Positions 10,434 to 20,546 are shown, counted from the stretch's first letter. The stretch: 64,000 nt of DNA from an uncultured Opitutia bacterium (GCA_903855985.1 CAIOAO010000075.1:1-64000), one strand, 5' to 3'. Notes: generated from the sequence alone by a model not told the origin. Numbers and translations: made by a program.

Positions 10434-10919
10434 ATGGATGAGCCCGCCAAAGTGTACCCGCCCTCGGCGCCGCGGCTCTCCAAGACGCCCTCGTGGGTGA
10501 CCCTGGGTTTTGTGCTCGGCGCGCTGTTTGTGTGGGCGCTGCCCCGCGCGGAAAAAACCGCGGCGCCGTCCCCGACCCAATCCCTGACGGTGCAGCTGTT
10601 GCGTCCGGCCACCACGGAGATCGAGGCGGTGTTTGCCGAGTGGGGCCGTTTCGCCGTGTGGGACAATGACCTGACGGAAGTCGCGCTCTGGGACGTGGAC
10701 AAAAAGAGCTACTCGATCTGCTACGAAGTGCTGCGCAGCGGGGAGGCCCTTTACTTCCGCTCCATTCCGCGGCTGACCCGGCCGGTGCTGAACCACGGCC
10801 TGAAGGGCCCGATGCCGCTGCAATTCACCGAGACCGAGGCCATGCGGCGCGAATGGCTGGAACATGGCCGGTTTGAGCCGGTCACGCCCCCGGCCAAGCC
10901 CAGTGATGGCAAATCGTGA
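10434..10919 (+). CDS. Membrane-anchored protein of unknown function
   Basis: Protein of 161 residues with one N-terminal hydrophobic segment (about residues 20-37, WVTLGFVLGALFVWAL) after a short cytoplasmic start, and then a soluble domain without Cys pairs or recognised catalytic motif. The soluble part has a WGRFAVWDNDLTEVALWDVDKKSY block, probably beta rich. It lies 12 bases after acpS and just before nnr, so it is co-transcribed with them, but I see no functional tie. Confidence 0.72.
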   Translation: MDEPAKVYPPSAPRLSKTPSWVTLGFVLGALFVWALPRAEKTAAPSPTQSLTVQLLRPATTEIEAVFAEWGRFAVWDNDLTEVALWDVDKKSYSICYEVLRSGEALYFRSIPRLTRPVLNHGLKGPMPLQFTETEAMRREWLEHGRFEPVTPPAKPSDGKS

Positions 10920-10921
10920 AC

Positions 10922-12388
10922 ATGATCACCGCCAGCCATCCGATCCTCACCTGCGCTGAGGCGTTGCGGTTTGAGACGAAGCGTTTCGGCGGCGATGAAG
11001 CCAGGGAATGGCCCGCGATGCTACAGGCCGGCCACGCGGTCGCAGCGGCGGTCCTGCAGGACTTTCAGGAGATCGGCGGATTCCCGGCCACCAGCCGCCT
11101 CCTCGTACTTGTGGGCAAGGGGCATAATGGCGGCGACGCGCTGCTGGCGGCGCAGACCCTGCTCGATCGTTACCCGGCGGCGCTCGCGGATGTCCTTTTT
11201 GTCCTGGGGGAGCGCGACCTGCGCCCGCTCGCGGCGCGGGCCTACCGGGCGCTGGTGCAAACTGCGGGCCCTCGGCTGAGCGTGATCTCGGCGGACGGAC
11301 TGGCCCATGGTTACGACCTCTGCCTCGACGGGGTTTTCGGCTTCCAATTCCGCCCGCCCGCCGGGGCGGCGGTGTCGGCGCAGCTGGCCCGGGTGAATGC
11401 GTTGCCGATCCGCCTGCGGGCGGCGGTAGATTTGCCGAGTGCGGGAAAATTCTCGGCCGATTTTACCTATGCGACCGGCAGCGTGAAGACGCCGGTGCTC
11501 ACGGATCCGAGAGCTGGGCGGGTGCGTTATCTCGATCTGGAATTTTTTAACGGGACCGAACGTGGGACCGACCGCGCGCTCACGCCGGCGCTGCTCGCCC
11601 CGTTGGCGGGGCTGCGTCCTCCGTCGAGCGACAAACGCAGCCAAGGGCATCTGCTCGTGCTGGGTGGTTCACGCAGCTATCCGGGCGCGGTGCTGATGTC
11701 CGTGCTGGCGGCGTTGCGCAGCGGGGCGGGTCTGGTGACGGCGTTTGTACCGGAATCGCTCGCGCCGGCGTTTGCAGCGCGGGCGCCCGAGGCGATGTGG
11801 GTGGGCTGGCCGGAAACTGCGGCCGGCGGGCTCGCGCTGGAAGGCCGGGCCTTGCTGCAGGCGAAGCTCGCCCGGGCCACGGCGCTGGTTATCGGGCCCG
11901 GCATCGGACGTGAGGCGGAGACTTTGGCCCTGGTCACGGATATCGTGAAAACCGTCCGGCTGCCGGTGCTGCTGGACGCGGACGCGCTGCAGCCGGACAT
12001 CGTGCAAGCCGCGAAGGCGCCGCTCGTGCTGACTCCGCACGCCGGGGAGTTTTTGAGGATCGCCGGCAAGACGGAGCTGCGGGCGTTTGGCCGGAAGCGC
12101 CGCGCGATCGTCGCGCTCAAGGGTCCGGTCACCCGCGTGAGTGACGGCACCACGGTTTATCACAGTTTCTGCGGCGGCCCGGTGCTGGCGCGCGGTGGGA
12201 GCGGTGATCTGTTGTCCGGCTTGGTCGGCGGCCTGCTCGCGCAGACCCCCGGGGAGCCCTTGCTGGCGGTGTGCCGGGGGGTGGTTTGGCACGGTTTGGC
12301 GGCGGATCACCTGGCCCGGGCGCATGGCCAGACCGCGGTGCAGACGACTCAGCTGCTGGATTTCCTGCCGGCCGCCCTGAGGTCCTGA
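10922..12388 (+). CDS. nnr: Bifunctional NAD(P)H-hydrate repair enzyme
   Basis: Repairs hydrated NAD(P)H. The N-terminal YjeF_N domain (residues 1 to about 210) epimerises R- and S-NAD(P)HX, with GKGHNGGDALLA as the substrate loop. The C-terminal ribokinase-like domain (about 225-488) is the ADP-dependent dehydratase, with HLLVLGGSRSYPGAVLM, IGPGIGRE, LLDADALQ, LTPHAGEF and ARGGSGDLLSGLVGG. A GTG start 6 bases earlier is possible. In many bacteria nnr also follows acpS, as here apart from one intervening gene. Confidence 0.95.
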   Translation: MITASHPILTCAEALRFETKRFGGDEAREWPAMLQAGHAVAAAVLQDFQEIGGFPATSRLLVLVGKGHNGGDALLAAQTLLDRYPAALADVLFVLGERDLRPLAARAYRALVQTAGPRLSVISADGLAHGYDLCLDGVFGFQFRPPAGAAVSAQLARVNALPIRLRAAVDLPSAGKFSADFTYATGSVKTPVLTDPRAGRVRYLDLEFFNGTERGTDRALTPALLAPLAGLRPPSSDKRSQGHLLVLGGSRSYPGAVLMSVLAALRSGAGLVTAFVPESLAPAFAARAPEAMWVGWPETAAGGLALEGRALLQAKLARATALVIGPGIGREAETLALVTDIVKTVRLPVLLDADALQPDIVQAAKAPLVLTPHAGEFLRIAGKTELRAFGRKRRAIVALKGPVTRVSDGTTVYHSFCGGPVLARGGSGDLLSGLVGGLLAQTPGEPLLAVCRGVVWHGLAADHLARAHGQTAVQTTQLLDFLPAALRS

Positions 12389-12391
12389 CCC

Positions 12392-13516
12392 ATGAGCAGC
12401 GAGCTGACCGAGCAGCAGGCCTTTCTGGTCCTGAACGCGCTGCCAAATATCGGCCCGATCACGCTCAACCGCCTGCTGGAGGAACTCGGTGGCGACCCGC
12501 GCGGGGTCTTCACCGTCGGCCCGAGGAAACTCGAGTCCGTGAAAGGGGTCGGCCCTGCGATCAGCGCGACCATCGCCGGGTGGCGCGAGCACTTCGACCT
12601 CGCGCGCGAGGAGGAGCGGATGGCGAAGGCGGCCACGACGTTCATCACCACGCGCGATGCGGCCTACCCAAAGCTGCTCAAGGAAATCAACGACCCGCCC
12701 ATTGGGCTCTACCGGAAGGGTGGCTACGAGTTCGGCGCCCCGTGCATTTCCATCGTCGGCAGCCGGCGCTCGACCCTGTACGGGCAGGCGACCGCCAAAC
12801 GTTTCGGCATCGAGCTGGCGCGGCTCGGTTTTTGCATCGTGAGCGGGCTTGCGCGTGGCATCGACACCGCGGCCCACGAGGGCGCGCTCTCGGTCGGGGG
12901 CAAGACCGCCGCGGTGCTCGGCTGCGGGATCGACATCATTTATCCGCCGGAAAACCTCGCCCTCTACCGCCAGATCGAGGCGGAGGGCGCGATCCTGTCG
13001 GAGTTTCCGTTCGGCCGTCGCGCCGACCGGCAGAGTTTTCCCATGCGCAACCGCGTGGTCGCCGGCATGTGTGAGGCGACGATCGTGGTGGAGACGGACG
13101 TGGACGGCGGGGCGATGATCACCGCGCGCTTTGCGGGCGAGCAGGGCCGGCTGATTTACGCGGTCCCGGGGCGCATCGACCAGACGACCAGCGCCGGCTG
13201 CCACCAGCTTATCCGCGACGGGGCGACCCTGATGACGAGTGTCGATGACATCCTCTCGGAGCTCAATTACCTCGACGGCCTGCGCCCGTCGCCGATCCCG
13301 GACAAACCGGGGGCGCCGGTCACGCCGGGCGGCCGGCTGACGGCGGATGAGGCGGCGGTGTTCGCGTGTTTCCGCGGTGGCGCCGAGCTGACGCCCGATG
13401 CGCTGACGGCACAAACGGGTTTGCCCGCCGACCGGCTTTCCGCGACGCTGATGCTGCTCGAACTCAAGCGGCTGATCGCCAAGCGTGCGGACGGCGCGTT
13501 TGAAGCCCGCACCTAG
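12392..13516 (+). CDS. dprA: DNA-processing protein A (RecA loader)
   Basis: Binds single-stranded DNA and loads RecA during natural transformation. An N-terminal helix-hairpin-helix part (LNALPNIGPITLNRLLEELGG) is followed by the Rossmann-like SMF domain with VGSRRSTLYGQ near 126 and SGLARGIDTAAHEGAL near 151. A C-terminal winged-helix part spans about residues 310-372. The 374-residue length is normal. It starts 3 bases after nnr and ends the pdxJ operon. Presence of dprA alone does not prove competence. Confidence 0.95.
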   Translation: MSSELTEQQAFLVLNALPNIGPITLNRLLEELGGDPRGVFTVGPRKLESVKGVGPAISATIAGWREHFDLAREEERMAKAATTFITTRDAAYPKLLKEINDPPIGLYRKGGYEFGAPCISIVGSRRSTLYGQATAKRFGIELARLGFCIVSGLARGIDTAAHEGALSVGGKTAAVLGCGIDIIYPPENLALYRQIEAEGAILSEFPFGRRADRQSFPMRNRVVAGMCEATIVVETDVDGGAMITARFAGEQGRLIYAVPGRIDQTTSAGCHQLIRDGATLMTSVDDILSELNYLDGLRPSPIPDKPGAPVTPGGRLTADEAAVFACFRGGAELTPDALTAQTGLPADRLSATLMLLELKRLIAKRADGAFEART

Positions 13517-13531
13517 TTTTCATCCCACCCC

Positions 13532-14611
13532 ATGAATACCTCGATTGATCTCTCCACGCTGTTTCACAAACGCCAGGCCGAGTCGCGCTCGCTGTCCGCG
13601 GAAAATTTCCAGGGCAAGAAGGGCGCCGGCGGCATGGCGACGAAGAAAACCTCGCTCACCCCGGGCGCGTGGGAGCAGGCGATCCACCTCGGCCGGGGCT
13701 GGAAGATTTCCCCCTGCCTGCCGATCAAGTCCGGCGAGACGGTGACGCTGATGGACCACGAGGGCCCGGGCGTGATCCGGCACATGTGGATCACCTTCGA
13801 CCAGAAAATCCGCCGGCAGGTCATCATCCGGATTTACTGGGACGGGCAGAAACACCCCTCGGTGGAATGCCCGATCGGCGACTTCATGTGCCAGTCGTGG
13901 AATCGCGACCAGAACATCAGCTCGCTCGCGATCAACGTGAATCCCAAGGGCGGGATGAACTGCTTTTTCCCGATGCCGTTCCGGAAGCACGCCCGGATCA
14001 CGGTGCAGAACGACTCCCTGGCGGACATCCCGCACTTTTTCTACACCTTCAACTACACGCTCGAGCCGGTGCCGGACGACTGCCTGTACTTTCACGCGCA
14101 GTTCCGCCGCACCAACCCGGTGGCCTACAAGGACGTCTACACCATCCTCGATGGCGTCCGCGGCCACGGCCACTACGTCGGCACATTCATGAGCTGGCAG
14201 CAGAACACCTCGGGCTGGTGGGGGGAGGGCGAGATCAAGATGTACCTCGACGGGGACAAGGAATGGCCGACGATCTGCGGCACGGGCACGGAGGATTACT
14301 TCGGCGGCGCGTGGTGCTTCGATGAGAATAATTTCTCGGGGCCGTACTTCGGGTTTCAGCACGTCGTGGGAAAGTCCCGGGAGACCGGAGCCCGGATGAC
14401 GCTGTACCGCTTCCACCTGCAGGACCCGGTGTTTTTCAAGAAGGATTTCCGCGTCACGATGCAGGCGCTGGGCTGGCGTGACCTGGGCTTCCCCAAGGCG
14501 CGTTACCACGCGCTGCAGGATGACCTCGCGTCGGTGGCGTACTGGTACCAGACGCTCCCCGGCGCCCCGCTGGCACCGCTGCCGGACCGGGATTACCGGG
14601 AGATCGTTTAA
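13532..14611 (+). CDS. DUF2961 family protein
   Basis: The 359-residue sequence matches the DUF2961 family as I know it: GPGVIRHMWITF near residue 75, then a beta-sandwich with YWDGQKHPSVECPIGDFM, FFYTFNYTL, and the acidic GTGTEDYFGGAWCF near residue 250. Members occur mainly in polysaccharide-degrading bacteria and some are described as glycoside hydrolases. The Asp/Glu-rich blocks could be catalytic, which is inference. No signal peptide is visible, suggesting a cytoplasmic protein. It starts 15 bases after dprA and is convergent with a PhyH-like gene. Confidence 0.88.
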   Translation: MNTSIDLSTLFHKRQAESRSLSAENFQGKKGAGGMATKKTSLTPGAWEQAIHLGRGWKISPCLPIKSGETVTLMDHEGPGVIRHMWITFDQKIRRQVIIRIYWDGQKHPSVECPIGDFMCQSWNRDQNISSLAINVNPKGGMNCFFPMPFRKHARITVQNDSLADIPHFFYTFNYTLEPVPDDCLYFHAQFRRTNPVAYKDVYTILDGVRGHGHYVGTFMSWQQNTSGWWGEGEIKMYLDGDKEWPTICGTGTEDYFGGAWCFDENNFSGPYFGFQHVVGKSRETGARMTLYRFHLQDPVFFKKDFRVTMQALGWRDLGFPKARYHALQDDLASVAYWYQTLPGAPLAPLPDRDYREIV

Positions 14612-14633
14612 TCCGCGGTAGCGCTAGTCGCGC

Positions 14634-15455
14634 TTACTTCTTCTGGGGCGTGGCCGCCCGGGCGACCTCGGTCTCCCACGTGCCGGTGATCACGCTGCCG
14701 TATTCCTCGAGCCCGCCGGTGGCGCGCGGTCCGGTGAGGCGCGGGCGCGGGTTGCCGATGCGGCCGGTGGAGTAAAACGCCTCGTCGGTCTGGTCCTCGC
14801 ACAGGAAATGGTAGGCGAGCCCGGCGCGCTCGGTCTCGGTCTGGTTGTCCCCGGTGGCATGGGGCGTGCCGTAGCAAAAGAAAATCACGCCGCCGGCCTT
14901 CAGCTCGATGTGCTCCGCCTTGGACTCGTCGGGCGAGCAGCGGATGTGGTGGTCGCTGTTGCCGTCGCGCTCGTGGGGCAGGAGGGATTCCCAGGCGTTG
15001 GGCACCACGCGCAGCGTGCCGTTGGCCACGGTGGCGTCGTGAATCGCGATCCACATGGCGGTGCCGCGCAGGGGCTTGGGGATCTTGAAGTAGGCGTTGT
15101 CCTGGTGCCAGGCGGTGCCCATGCCGGTTTTGCCGGGCTTCAGGAAAATCTGGTCGAGGTGCAGCGTAATCTCGGGGCCGAGCAACTGGGTGACGGCGGT
15201 GATGACCTTGGGCGCGAATGGCAGGGCGCGGATAAGCGTGCTGTAGAAATTAGCCGGGCAGAGCTGGAGGTTCACCTTCTCGTTCGTGGGCGTCTTCCCG
15301 TCGCCGGCGGTGGCGACGTTGCGGAGGAAGCCGTTGCGCTTCAGCCGGGCGATGTCGGCCTGGAGCGCGGCCGTCTCCTGCGCGTCGAAGAATCCAGGGA
15401 CGACGACATAGCCGCGGCGGCGGAATTGCTCAACCTGGGTGGGGGAAAGCTTCAT
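14634..15455 (-). CDS. Phytanoyl-CoA dioxygenase family protein (PhyH-like 1)
   Basis: Fe(II)/2-oxoglutarate-dependent oxygenase of 273 residues. The double-stranded beta-helix core carries the iron triad H117-x-D119 (AWHQDNAYF) and H199 (GTPHATGDN); R210 is the likely 2-oxoglutarate contact. Substrate unknown: bacterial PhyH proteins hydroxylate many small molecules, and the phytanoyl name is only a family label. ATG 15455 matches the usual KLSPTQVEQFRRRGYVVVPGF opening; upstream codons look random. The DUF2961 gene is convergent, and two further PhyH-like genes lie at 30.5 and 32.7 kb. Confidence 0.9.
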   Translation of the reverse strand: MKLSPTQVEQFRRRGYVVVPGFFDAQETAALQADIARLKRNGFLRNVATAGDGKTPTNEKVNLQLCPANFYSTLIRALPFAPKVITAVTQLLGPEITLHLDQIFLKPGKTGMGTAWHQDNAYFKIPKPLRGTAMWIAIHDATVANGTLRVVPNAWESLLPHERDGNSDHHIRCSPDESKAEHIELKAGGVIFFCYGTPHATGDNQTETERAGLAYHFLCEDQTDEAFYSTGRIGNPRPRLTGPRATGGLEEYGSVITGTWETEVARAATPQKK

Positions 15456-15528
15456 AGGTGGGGTGACCGCCATACCAAGCGGACGCGAGGCCGGCATTCA
15501 AGCTTAGGCCGCGCGGGATCTGCCCAGT

Positions 15529-15870
15529 TCAGCCCGGGGGCCAGTTCAGCTGGCGGCCGGCCAGCAGGTGAACATGGAGGTGGGGCACGGCCTCGCCGGC
15601 CTGGGGGCCGTTGTTGATCACGAGGCGGAAGCCCGGGGCAAGCTGGAGTTTCTTCGCCACGAGTTTCGCCACGACGAGCAAGTGGCCGAGCACGGCCTCA
15701 TCGGCCGCCGTGGTCTCGCTGATGCGAACGATCGGCTGCTTCGGGATGATCAGGAGGTGGACGGGCGCCTTGGGGTCAATGTCGCGGATGACGATACACT
15801 GCTCATCCTCGTGCTCAATGGTGGCCGGGATGTCGCGGTCAATGATGCGCTGGAAAATGGTCTTGGACAT
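15529..15870 (-). CDS. HIT family (HINT-type) nucleotide hydrolase
   Basis: Protein of 113 residues with the histidine-triad motif HLHVHLLAG near 96-104 and the family opening TIFQRIIDRDIPA. HINT proteins hydrolyse adenosine phosphoramidates and related nucleotide conjugates. Length and order match. It sits 18 bases downstream of an unknown gene on the same strand, in a likely run from the glutaminase gene at 17.4 kb down to here. Confidence 0.94.
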   Translation of the reverse strand: MSKTIFQRIIDRDIPATIEHEDEQCIVIRDIDPKAPVHLLIIPKQPIVRISETTAADEAVLGHLLVVAKLVAKKLQLAPGFRLVINNGPQAGEAVPHLHVHLLAGRQLNWPPG

Positions 15871-15888
15871 GGGTGGATTCTAACGAAA

Positions 15889-16392
15889 TCAGAGAAACAG
15901 CAACTGCAGGTTGGCCGAGCGGGTCGTGCGGGCGGCGGTGAGGTCCTGGATGAAGGCGAGGGCCTCCTCGTAGTCGCGGCGGCGGCGCGGCGTGGCCCGT
16001 TTTTGCGGCGGGATGAGCGCGGGGCGCAGGTTGGTCACGAGCAGGGTGGACTCGCGATAGGTGGCCAGCTGCTTCAGGCCGGCCATCAGCTCGGCGCGGG
16101 CGAAGAGCGGGGTGGCGGCGGCGGGCGTCAGGGCGGCGTCCCAGTGGAAAAACCCCCGGCGCGGCAGATGGGCGAAGAGCTTGGCGAGCAGCAGCGCGGC
16201 GGCGGCGTTGAACTCGGCGTCGAACTTCGCGTTGAACTCCGGGTGGGCGGCGGTCTGCGCGGCGAGGTCGGCCAGGCTGAACGTGATGGCGCCCTTGATC
16301 TGCTCCGCCAAGTAGAGGTCGTGGCCCGTGGCGTGGGCAAACAGCGCGTTGACGAAATGCAGCCGGCGCAGGTCGGCGCGGTCGCGGGTCAT
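15889..16392 (-). CDS. Unknown protein coupled to nrdR
   Basis: Protein of 167 residues, mostly alpha-helical and Ala/Leu rich, without signal peptide or membrane segment. A basic PRRRRDYEEALAFIQDL stretch occurs near residues 136-153. Its start overlaps the nrdR stop as ATGA, so it is translated together with nrdR. NusB often sits beside nrdR and has a similar size, but I do not find the NusB N-terminal arginine-rich helix or its core motifs, so I leave the function open. Confidence 0.8.
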   Translation of the reverse strand: MTRDRADLRRLHFVNALFAHATGHDLYLAEQIKGAITFSLADLAAQTAAHPEFNAKFDAEFNAAAALLLAKLFAHLPRRGFFHWDAALTPAAATPLFARAELMAGLKQLATYRESTLLVTNLRPALIPPQKRATPRRRRDYEEALAFIQDLTAARTTRSANLQLLFL

Positions 16393-16847
16393 TTCGTCTT
16401 CTTCGCGAGCGTGCTGATTTCCTGCATGAACTCCGCCACGTCGCGGAACTCCTTGTAGACGCTGGCGAAGCGGACGTAGGCGACCTGGTCAACCGTCCGC
16501 AGCCGTTGCATCACGGCGTCGCCGATGGCGCCCGAGGGAATCTCGTTCTCAAACTGGGCATCGAGCATGTCGATCACGTCCTCGATCAGCATGGTGATCT
16601 GCTCGGCATCGACGGGGCGCTTGTGACAGGCGGCCCGCACGGCGTGGACCAGCTTCTCGCGGGAGAACTCCTCGCGGCGGCCATCGCGCTTGATCACGAC
16701 CATGCCGTCGCGGACCAGGCTCTCGGTCGTGCTGTAACGGTGGCCGCACTCGAGGCACTCGCGGCGGCGGCGGATGGTCGAGCCTTCCCGGCTGATGCGG
16801 GAGTCGGTGACTTTGTCCTCAATGGAAGTGCATTTGGGGCAGCGCAT
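16389..16847 (-). CDS. nrdR: Transcriptional repressor NrdR
   Basis: Nucleotide-sensing repressor of ribonucleotide reductase genes. The N-terminal zinc ribbon uses C3, C6, C31 and C34, with DSR in between and RRRRECLEC at residues 26-34, and is followed by the ATP-cone (VIKRDGRREEFSREKL onward). At 152 residues it is full length. It would bind NrdR boxes in front of nrd genes, none of which lies in this window. Confidence 0.97.
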   Translation of the reverse strand: MRCPKCTSIEDKVTDSRISREGSTIRRRRECLECGHRYSTTESLVRDGMVVIKRDGRREEFSREKLVHAVRAACHKRPVDAEQITMLIEDVIDMLDAQFENEIPSGAIGDAVMQRLRTVDQVAYVRFASVYKEFRDVAEFMQEISTLAKKTK

Positions 16848-16853
16848 GGTGGT

Positions 16854-17420
16854 TCAGTTCAGCGACAGGAAATTTTTCAGGATGTTCATTCCACTTTCGG
16901 TGGCGATGGACTCCGGGTGGAACTGGACGCCCCAGATGGGCAACTTCCTGTGGCGCAGGCCCATGACCTCGCCCTCGGCGGTCTCGGCGGTGATTTCGAG
17001 CTCGGCCGGGAAGGTGGCGCGCTCGACGAGGAGCGAGTGGTAGCGCGTGGCGGCGAAGCCCTGGGGCAGGCCGTGGAAGAGGTCGGTATTCCGGTGCTGG
17101 ATGGGCGAGGTCTTGCCGTGCATGAGGCGGCCGGCGCGGACGACCTTGCCGCCAAAATAATGGCCGATGGACTGGTGGCCGAGGCAGACGCCGAGGATGG
17201 GCTTCACGCCGGCAAACGCCTTGATGATGTCGAGGGTCACGCCGGCCTCGCCGGGTGAGCACGGGCCGGGAGAGAGCAGGACCCGGTCGGGATTGAGGGC
17301 CAGGGCCTCGGCGGGAGTGATCTCGTTATTGCGAAAAACGCGCTGCGCCACGCCCAGTTGACCGAAGTATTGGACGAGGTTGAAGGTGAACGAATCGTAG
17401 TTGTCGATGACGAGCAGCAC
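16854..17420 (-). CDS. Anthranilate/aminodeoxychorismate synthase glutaminase subunit
   Basis: Class I glutamine amidotransferase of 188 residues that supplies ammonia for anthranilate (TrpG) or aminodeoxychorismate (PabA). The triad is C79 (GVCLGHQ), H168 and E170 (FHPES), with the usual LLSPGPCSP near 48-56. I chose the GTG at 17420 because [10 protein letters not shown] is the standard N-terminus; an ATG further upstream would overlap the putative tgt leader. No trpE or pabB partner is adjacent, so the two functions cannot be separated. It is divergent from tgt. Confidence 0.93.
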   Translation of the reverse strand: MLLVIDNYDSFTFNLVQYFGQLGVAQRVFRNNEITPAEALALNPDRVLLSPGPCSPGEAGVTLDIIKAFAGVKPILGVCLGHQSIGHYFGGKVVRAGRLMHGKTSPIQHRNTDLFHGLPQGFAATRYHSLLVERATFPAELEITAETAEGEVMGLRHRKLPIWGVQFHPESIATESGMNILKNFLSLN

Positions 17421-17482
17421 TTCGGTCAATCTACCCAAGATTGACAGGGGGGTCAAGCATGCGGGTAAGGTGGAGCACGCTG

Positions 17483-18637
17483 ATGGCCAATCACTTTCAA
17501 TTGCTTAAGACCGATACGGCCACCGCCGCCCGGCGGGGTCGGCTGCAGACGCGGCACGGGGTCATCGAGACCCCGATTTTCATGCCGGTGGGCACGCAAG
17601 GCACGGTCAAGTCACTCACGCCGGCGCACCTGCGCGAGATCGGCTCACAGATCATCCTGGGCAACACCTATCACCTGAATCTACGCCCCGGGTCGGAGCT
17701 GATCCGGGAACTGGGCGGATTGCACAAATTTATGGGCTGGGACGGGCCCATCCTGACGGATAGCGGCGGTTTCCAGGTCTTTTCGTTGGCTAAGCTGCGC
17801 GACGTGCGGGAGGACGGCGTGGCGTTCCAGTCGCATCTCGACGGCGCGAAGCTCTTTCTCGGGCCGAAGGAGGTCATGGGCATCCAGCAGAACCTCGGCA
17901 GCGACATCGCGATGGTTTTGGACGAGTGTCCGCCCTGGCCGTGCGAGCGCGACGCGTGCGCCCTGGCCGTGGCGCGCAGTGACCGCTGGGCGCGGCAGTG
18001 CAAGCAGATCGCGACCGACAGCGGTTTCCTGGCCGCGGGGCACCATGTGTTTGCGATCGTGCAGGGCTCGACCTTTGATGACCTCCGGCGCGAGGCGGCG
18101 GAGTCCCTCTCCGCGTTGGATTTTCCGGGCTACGCGGTCGGCGGGGTGAGCGTGGGTGAGCCTGAGCCGGAGATGCTGAAACAGGTGGGGGCAACGACGC
18201 CGTTCCTGCCGATCCACAAGCCGCGCTACACCATGGGCCTCGGCACGCCGCCGCAGCTGCTGAAGATGGTCGCGCTGGGCGTGGATATGTTTGACTGCGT
18301 GCTGCCCTCCCGCGTGGCGCGCAACGGCCTGGTCTTCACGCCGGACGGCCCGTTGAACCTGCGCAACGAGCAGTTCCGCACCGACCCCCGGCCGATTGTC
18401 GAGGGCCTGGACAATTACACCTGCCGGAATTTTTCCCGCGCTTACCTGCGGCACCTGACGCTGGCCGGCGAAATCCTCAGCTGCACCCTGCTCACGCTGC
18501 ACAACCTGCATTTCTACCTCGACCTGATGGCCCAGGCCCGGGCGCATATCGAGGCCGGCGATTATGCGTCATGGCACGTTGCCTGGATTGCGCGCTACGA
18601 GGCGGGCGCGGCGGCGCGGCTGGCGGGTTCCGCCTGA
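17483..18637 (+). CDS. tgt: Queuine tRNA-ribosyltransferase with degenerate zinc site
   Basis: Exchanges guanine-34 of GU(N) tRNAs for preQ1. The 384-residue TIM barrel has the catalytic base D93 ([12 protein letters not shown]), the substrate loop QGSTFDDLR near 194 with GGVSVGE near 220, and the nucleophile D271 ([13 protein letters not shown]). The family zinc site is CxCxxC plus His. Here the first two cysteines are replaced by L309 and N311; C314 and H340 remain with normal spacing. ATG 17483 is preferred: it gives the standard start and has a GGAG 8 bases before it, rare in this window. Confidence 0.93.
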   Translation: MANHFQLLKTDTATAARRGRLQTRHGVIETPIFMPVGTQGTVKSLTPAHLREIGSQIILGNTYHLNLRPGSELIRELGGLHKFMGWDGPILTDSGGFQVFSLAKLRDVREDGVAFQSHLDGAKLFLGPKEVMGIQQNLGSDIAMVLDECPPWPCERDACALAVARSDRWARQCKQIATDSGFLAAGHHVFAIVQGSTFDDLRREAAESLSALDFPGYAVGGVSVGEPEPEMLKQVGATTPFLPIHKPRYTMGLGTPPQLLKMVALGVDMFDCVLPSRVARNGLVFTPDGPLNLRNEQFRTDPRPIVEGLDNYTCRNFSRAYLRHLTLAGEILSCTLLTLHNLHFYLDLMAQARAHIEAGDYASWHVAWIARYEAGAAARLAGSA

Positions 18638-18704
18638 CCCCGCGGCGTAATTCCCGTACTCGCCAATCCCGGCAGTTTCCCTCTCACTCGGCCCTAACTT
18701 CCCC

Positions 18705-19631
<927 letters not shown>

Positions 19632-19679
19632 CGTGGGTGGCCCGCTGGCGGGCAGCGTTGCGCGCGAGCGGAATCCACC

Positions 19680-20546
19680 TCAGCCCACCGGCACCGGGTC
19701 GAGCGCGGTCACCTGTACGTCCACCGACATCTTGCGTTCGCCGGTGCCGCGATAGGTGCCCTTGATCGGGGTGACGTCGGCGTAGTCGCGGCCCACACCG
19801 ATCCGCACGTAACGTTCGTCGGGCTGGCAATTGTTGGTGGGGTCAAGGCCGTGCCAGCCGGAACCGGGCAGGTACACCTCGACCCACGCATGGCTCGCCT
19901 GGGCGCCGCGCAGCTGATCGGCGGGGCCGTTGTAGAGGTAGCCGCTGACGTAGCGGCTTGGGATGCGAAGCGAACGGAGGATGCCCAGCATCACATGGGC
20001 GAAATCCTGGCAGACGCCGCGCTCCGTGCGCAGGACGTCGCGCATGTGCGTGTGCACGTGCGTGGCGGCGGGCATGTAGGTGAAGTCGCGGTGAATGTAA
20101 TTCATCACGGCCTGGGCCACCTGCCAGGTTTCGGTCAGGCCGACGGCCGCATCGAGTCCCAGGCGCCACGTGTCCGGGCCCGGTTCGACGAACCGGCTCG
20201 ATTGCAGGAAATCATGGCAACGGTCCAGCTGGCCGCAGGCTTTCTCCATCTCCGCCAGCGGCGTCGAGGGATGGTCCGCCATCAGCAGCTTGCCGGCCGG
20301 GGTGGACACGATGGAGGTCGCCTCGATGGTCAGCGACTTGTGGGGTTCGGTGAGGTCGAACAGGTGGACAAAGTTGAGCTGGAAATCGAGGTAATGGCTG
20401 AGCCGGGTGGCGGGGAGCACCTTCAGCAGGAAGCTGTGGCAGATCTGGTCCTCGGCGTTGGTCGGCTGCAGGCGGGCCTCGTTGAAGCTGTCCCGCACCG
20501 GCGCGGCGTAGTCGTAGTGGGTCCGGTGGAAAACCTGGAGTTTCAT
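19680..20546 (-). CDS. Transglutaminase-like protein
   Basis: Protein of 288 residues. An N-terminal bacterial transglutaminase-N beta domain (QVFHRTHYDYAAPV onward) precedes the transglutaminase/protease core with the triad C179 (ERGVCQDFAH), H219 (ASHAWVEVYL) and D235 (GLDPTNN). Its start overlaps the stop of the alpha-E gene as ATGA. Together with that gene and the ATP-grasp gene it forms a three-gene operon common in bacteria; the trio is thought to make or process a peptide-like product, but the chemistry is not established. Confidence 0.93.
   Translation of the reverse strand: MKLQVFHRTHYDYAAPVRDSFNEARLQPTNAEDQICHSFLLKVLPATRLSHYLDFQLNFVHLFDLTEPHKSLTIEATSIVSTPAGKLLMADHPSTPLAEMEKACGQLDRCHDFLQSSRFVEPGPDTWRLGLDAAVGLTETWQVAQAVMNYIHRDFTYMPAATHVHTHMRDVLRTERGVCQDFAHVMLGILRSLRIPSRYVSGYLYNGPADQLRGAQASHAWVEVYLPGSGWHGLDPTNNCQPDERYVRIGVGRDYADVTPIKGTYRGTGERKMSVDVQVTALDPVPVG

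Noticed and set aside
14634-15455. True phytanoyl-CoA hydroxylase (lipid degradation)
   Set aside because: Only the family fold and iron triad are visible; no fatty-acid or acyl-CoA genes are near it or the other two PhyH-like genes.
15889-16392. NusB assignment for the gene next to nrdR
   Set aside because: Neighbourhood and length fit, but the sequence lacks the NusB N-terminal arginine-rich helix and core motifs.
17441-17482. ATG at 17441 as the tgt start
   Set aside because: It would run through the divergent spacer beside the glutaminase gene start and add 14 residues that are absent from the family; ATG 17483 has a GGAG.
19640-19653. Hairpin GCCCGCTGGCGGGC as terminator between the decarboxylase and transglutaminase genes
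   Set aside because: Stem is short with a 2 to 4 base loop and no T-run on either strand, so it is not counted as a terminator.
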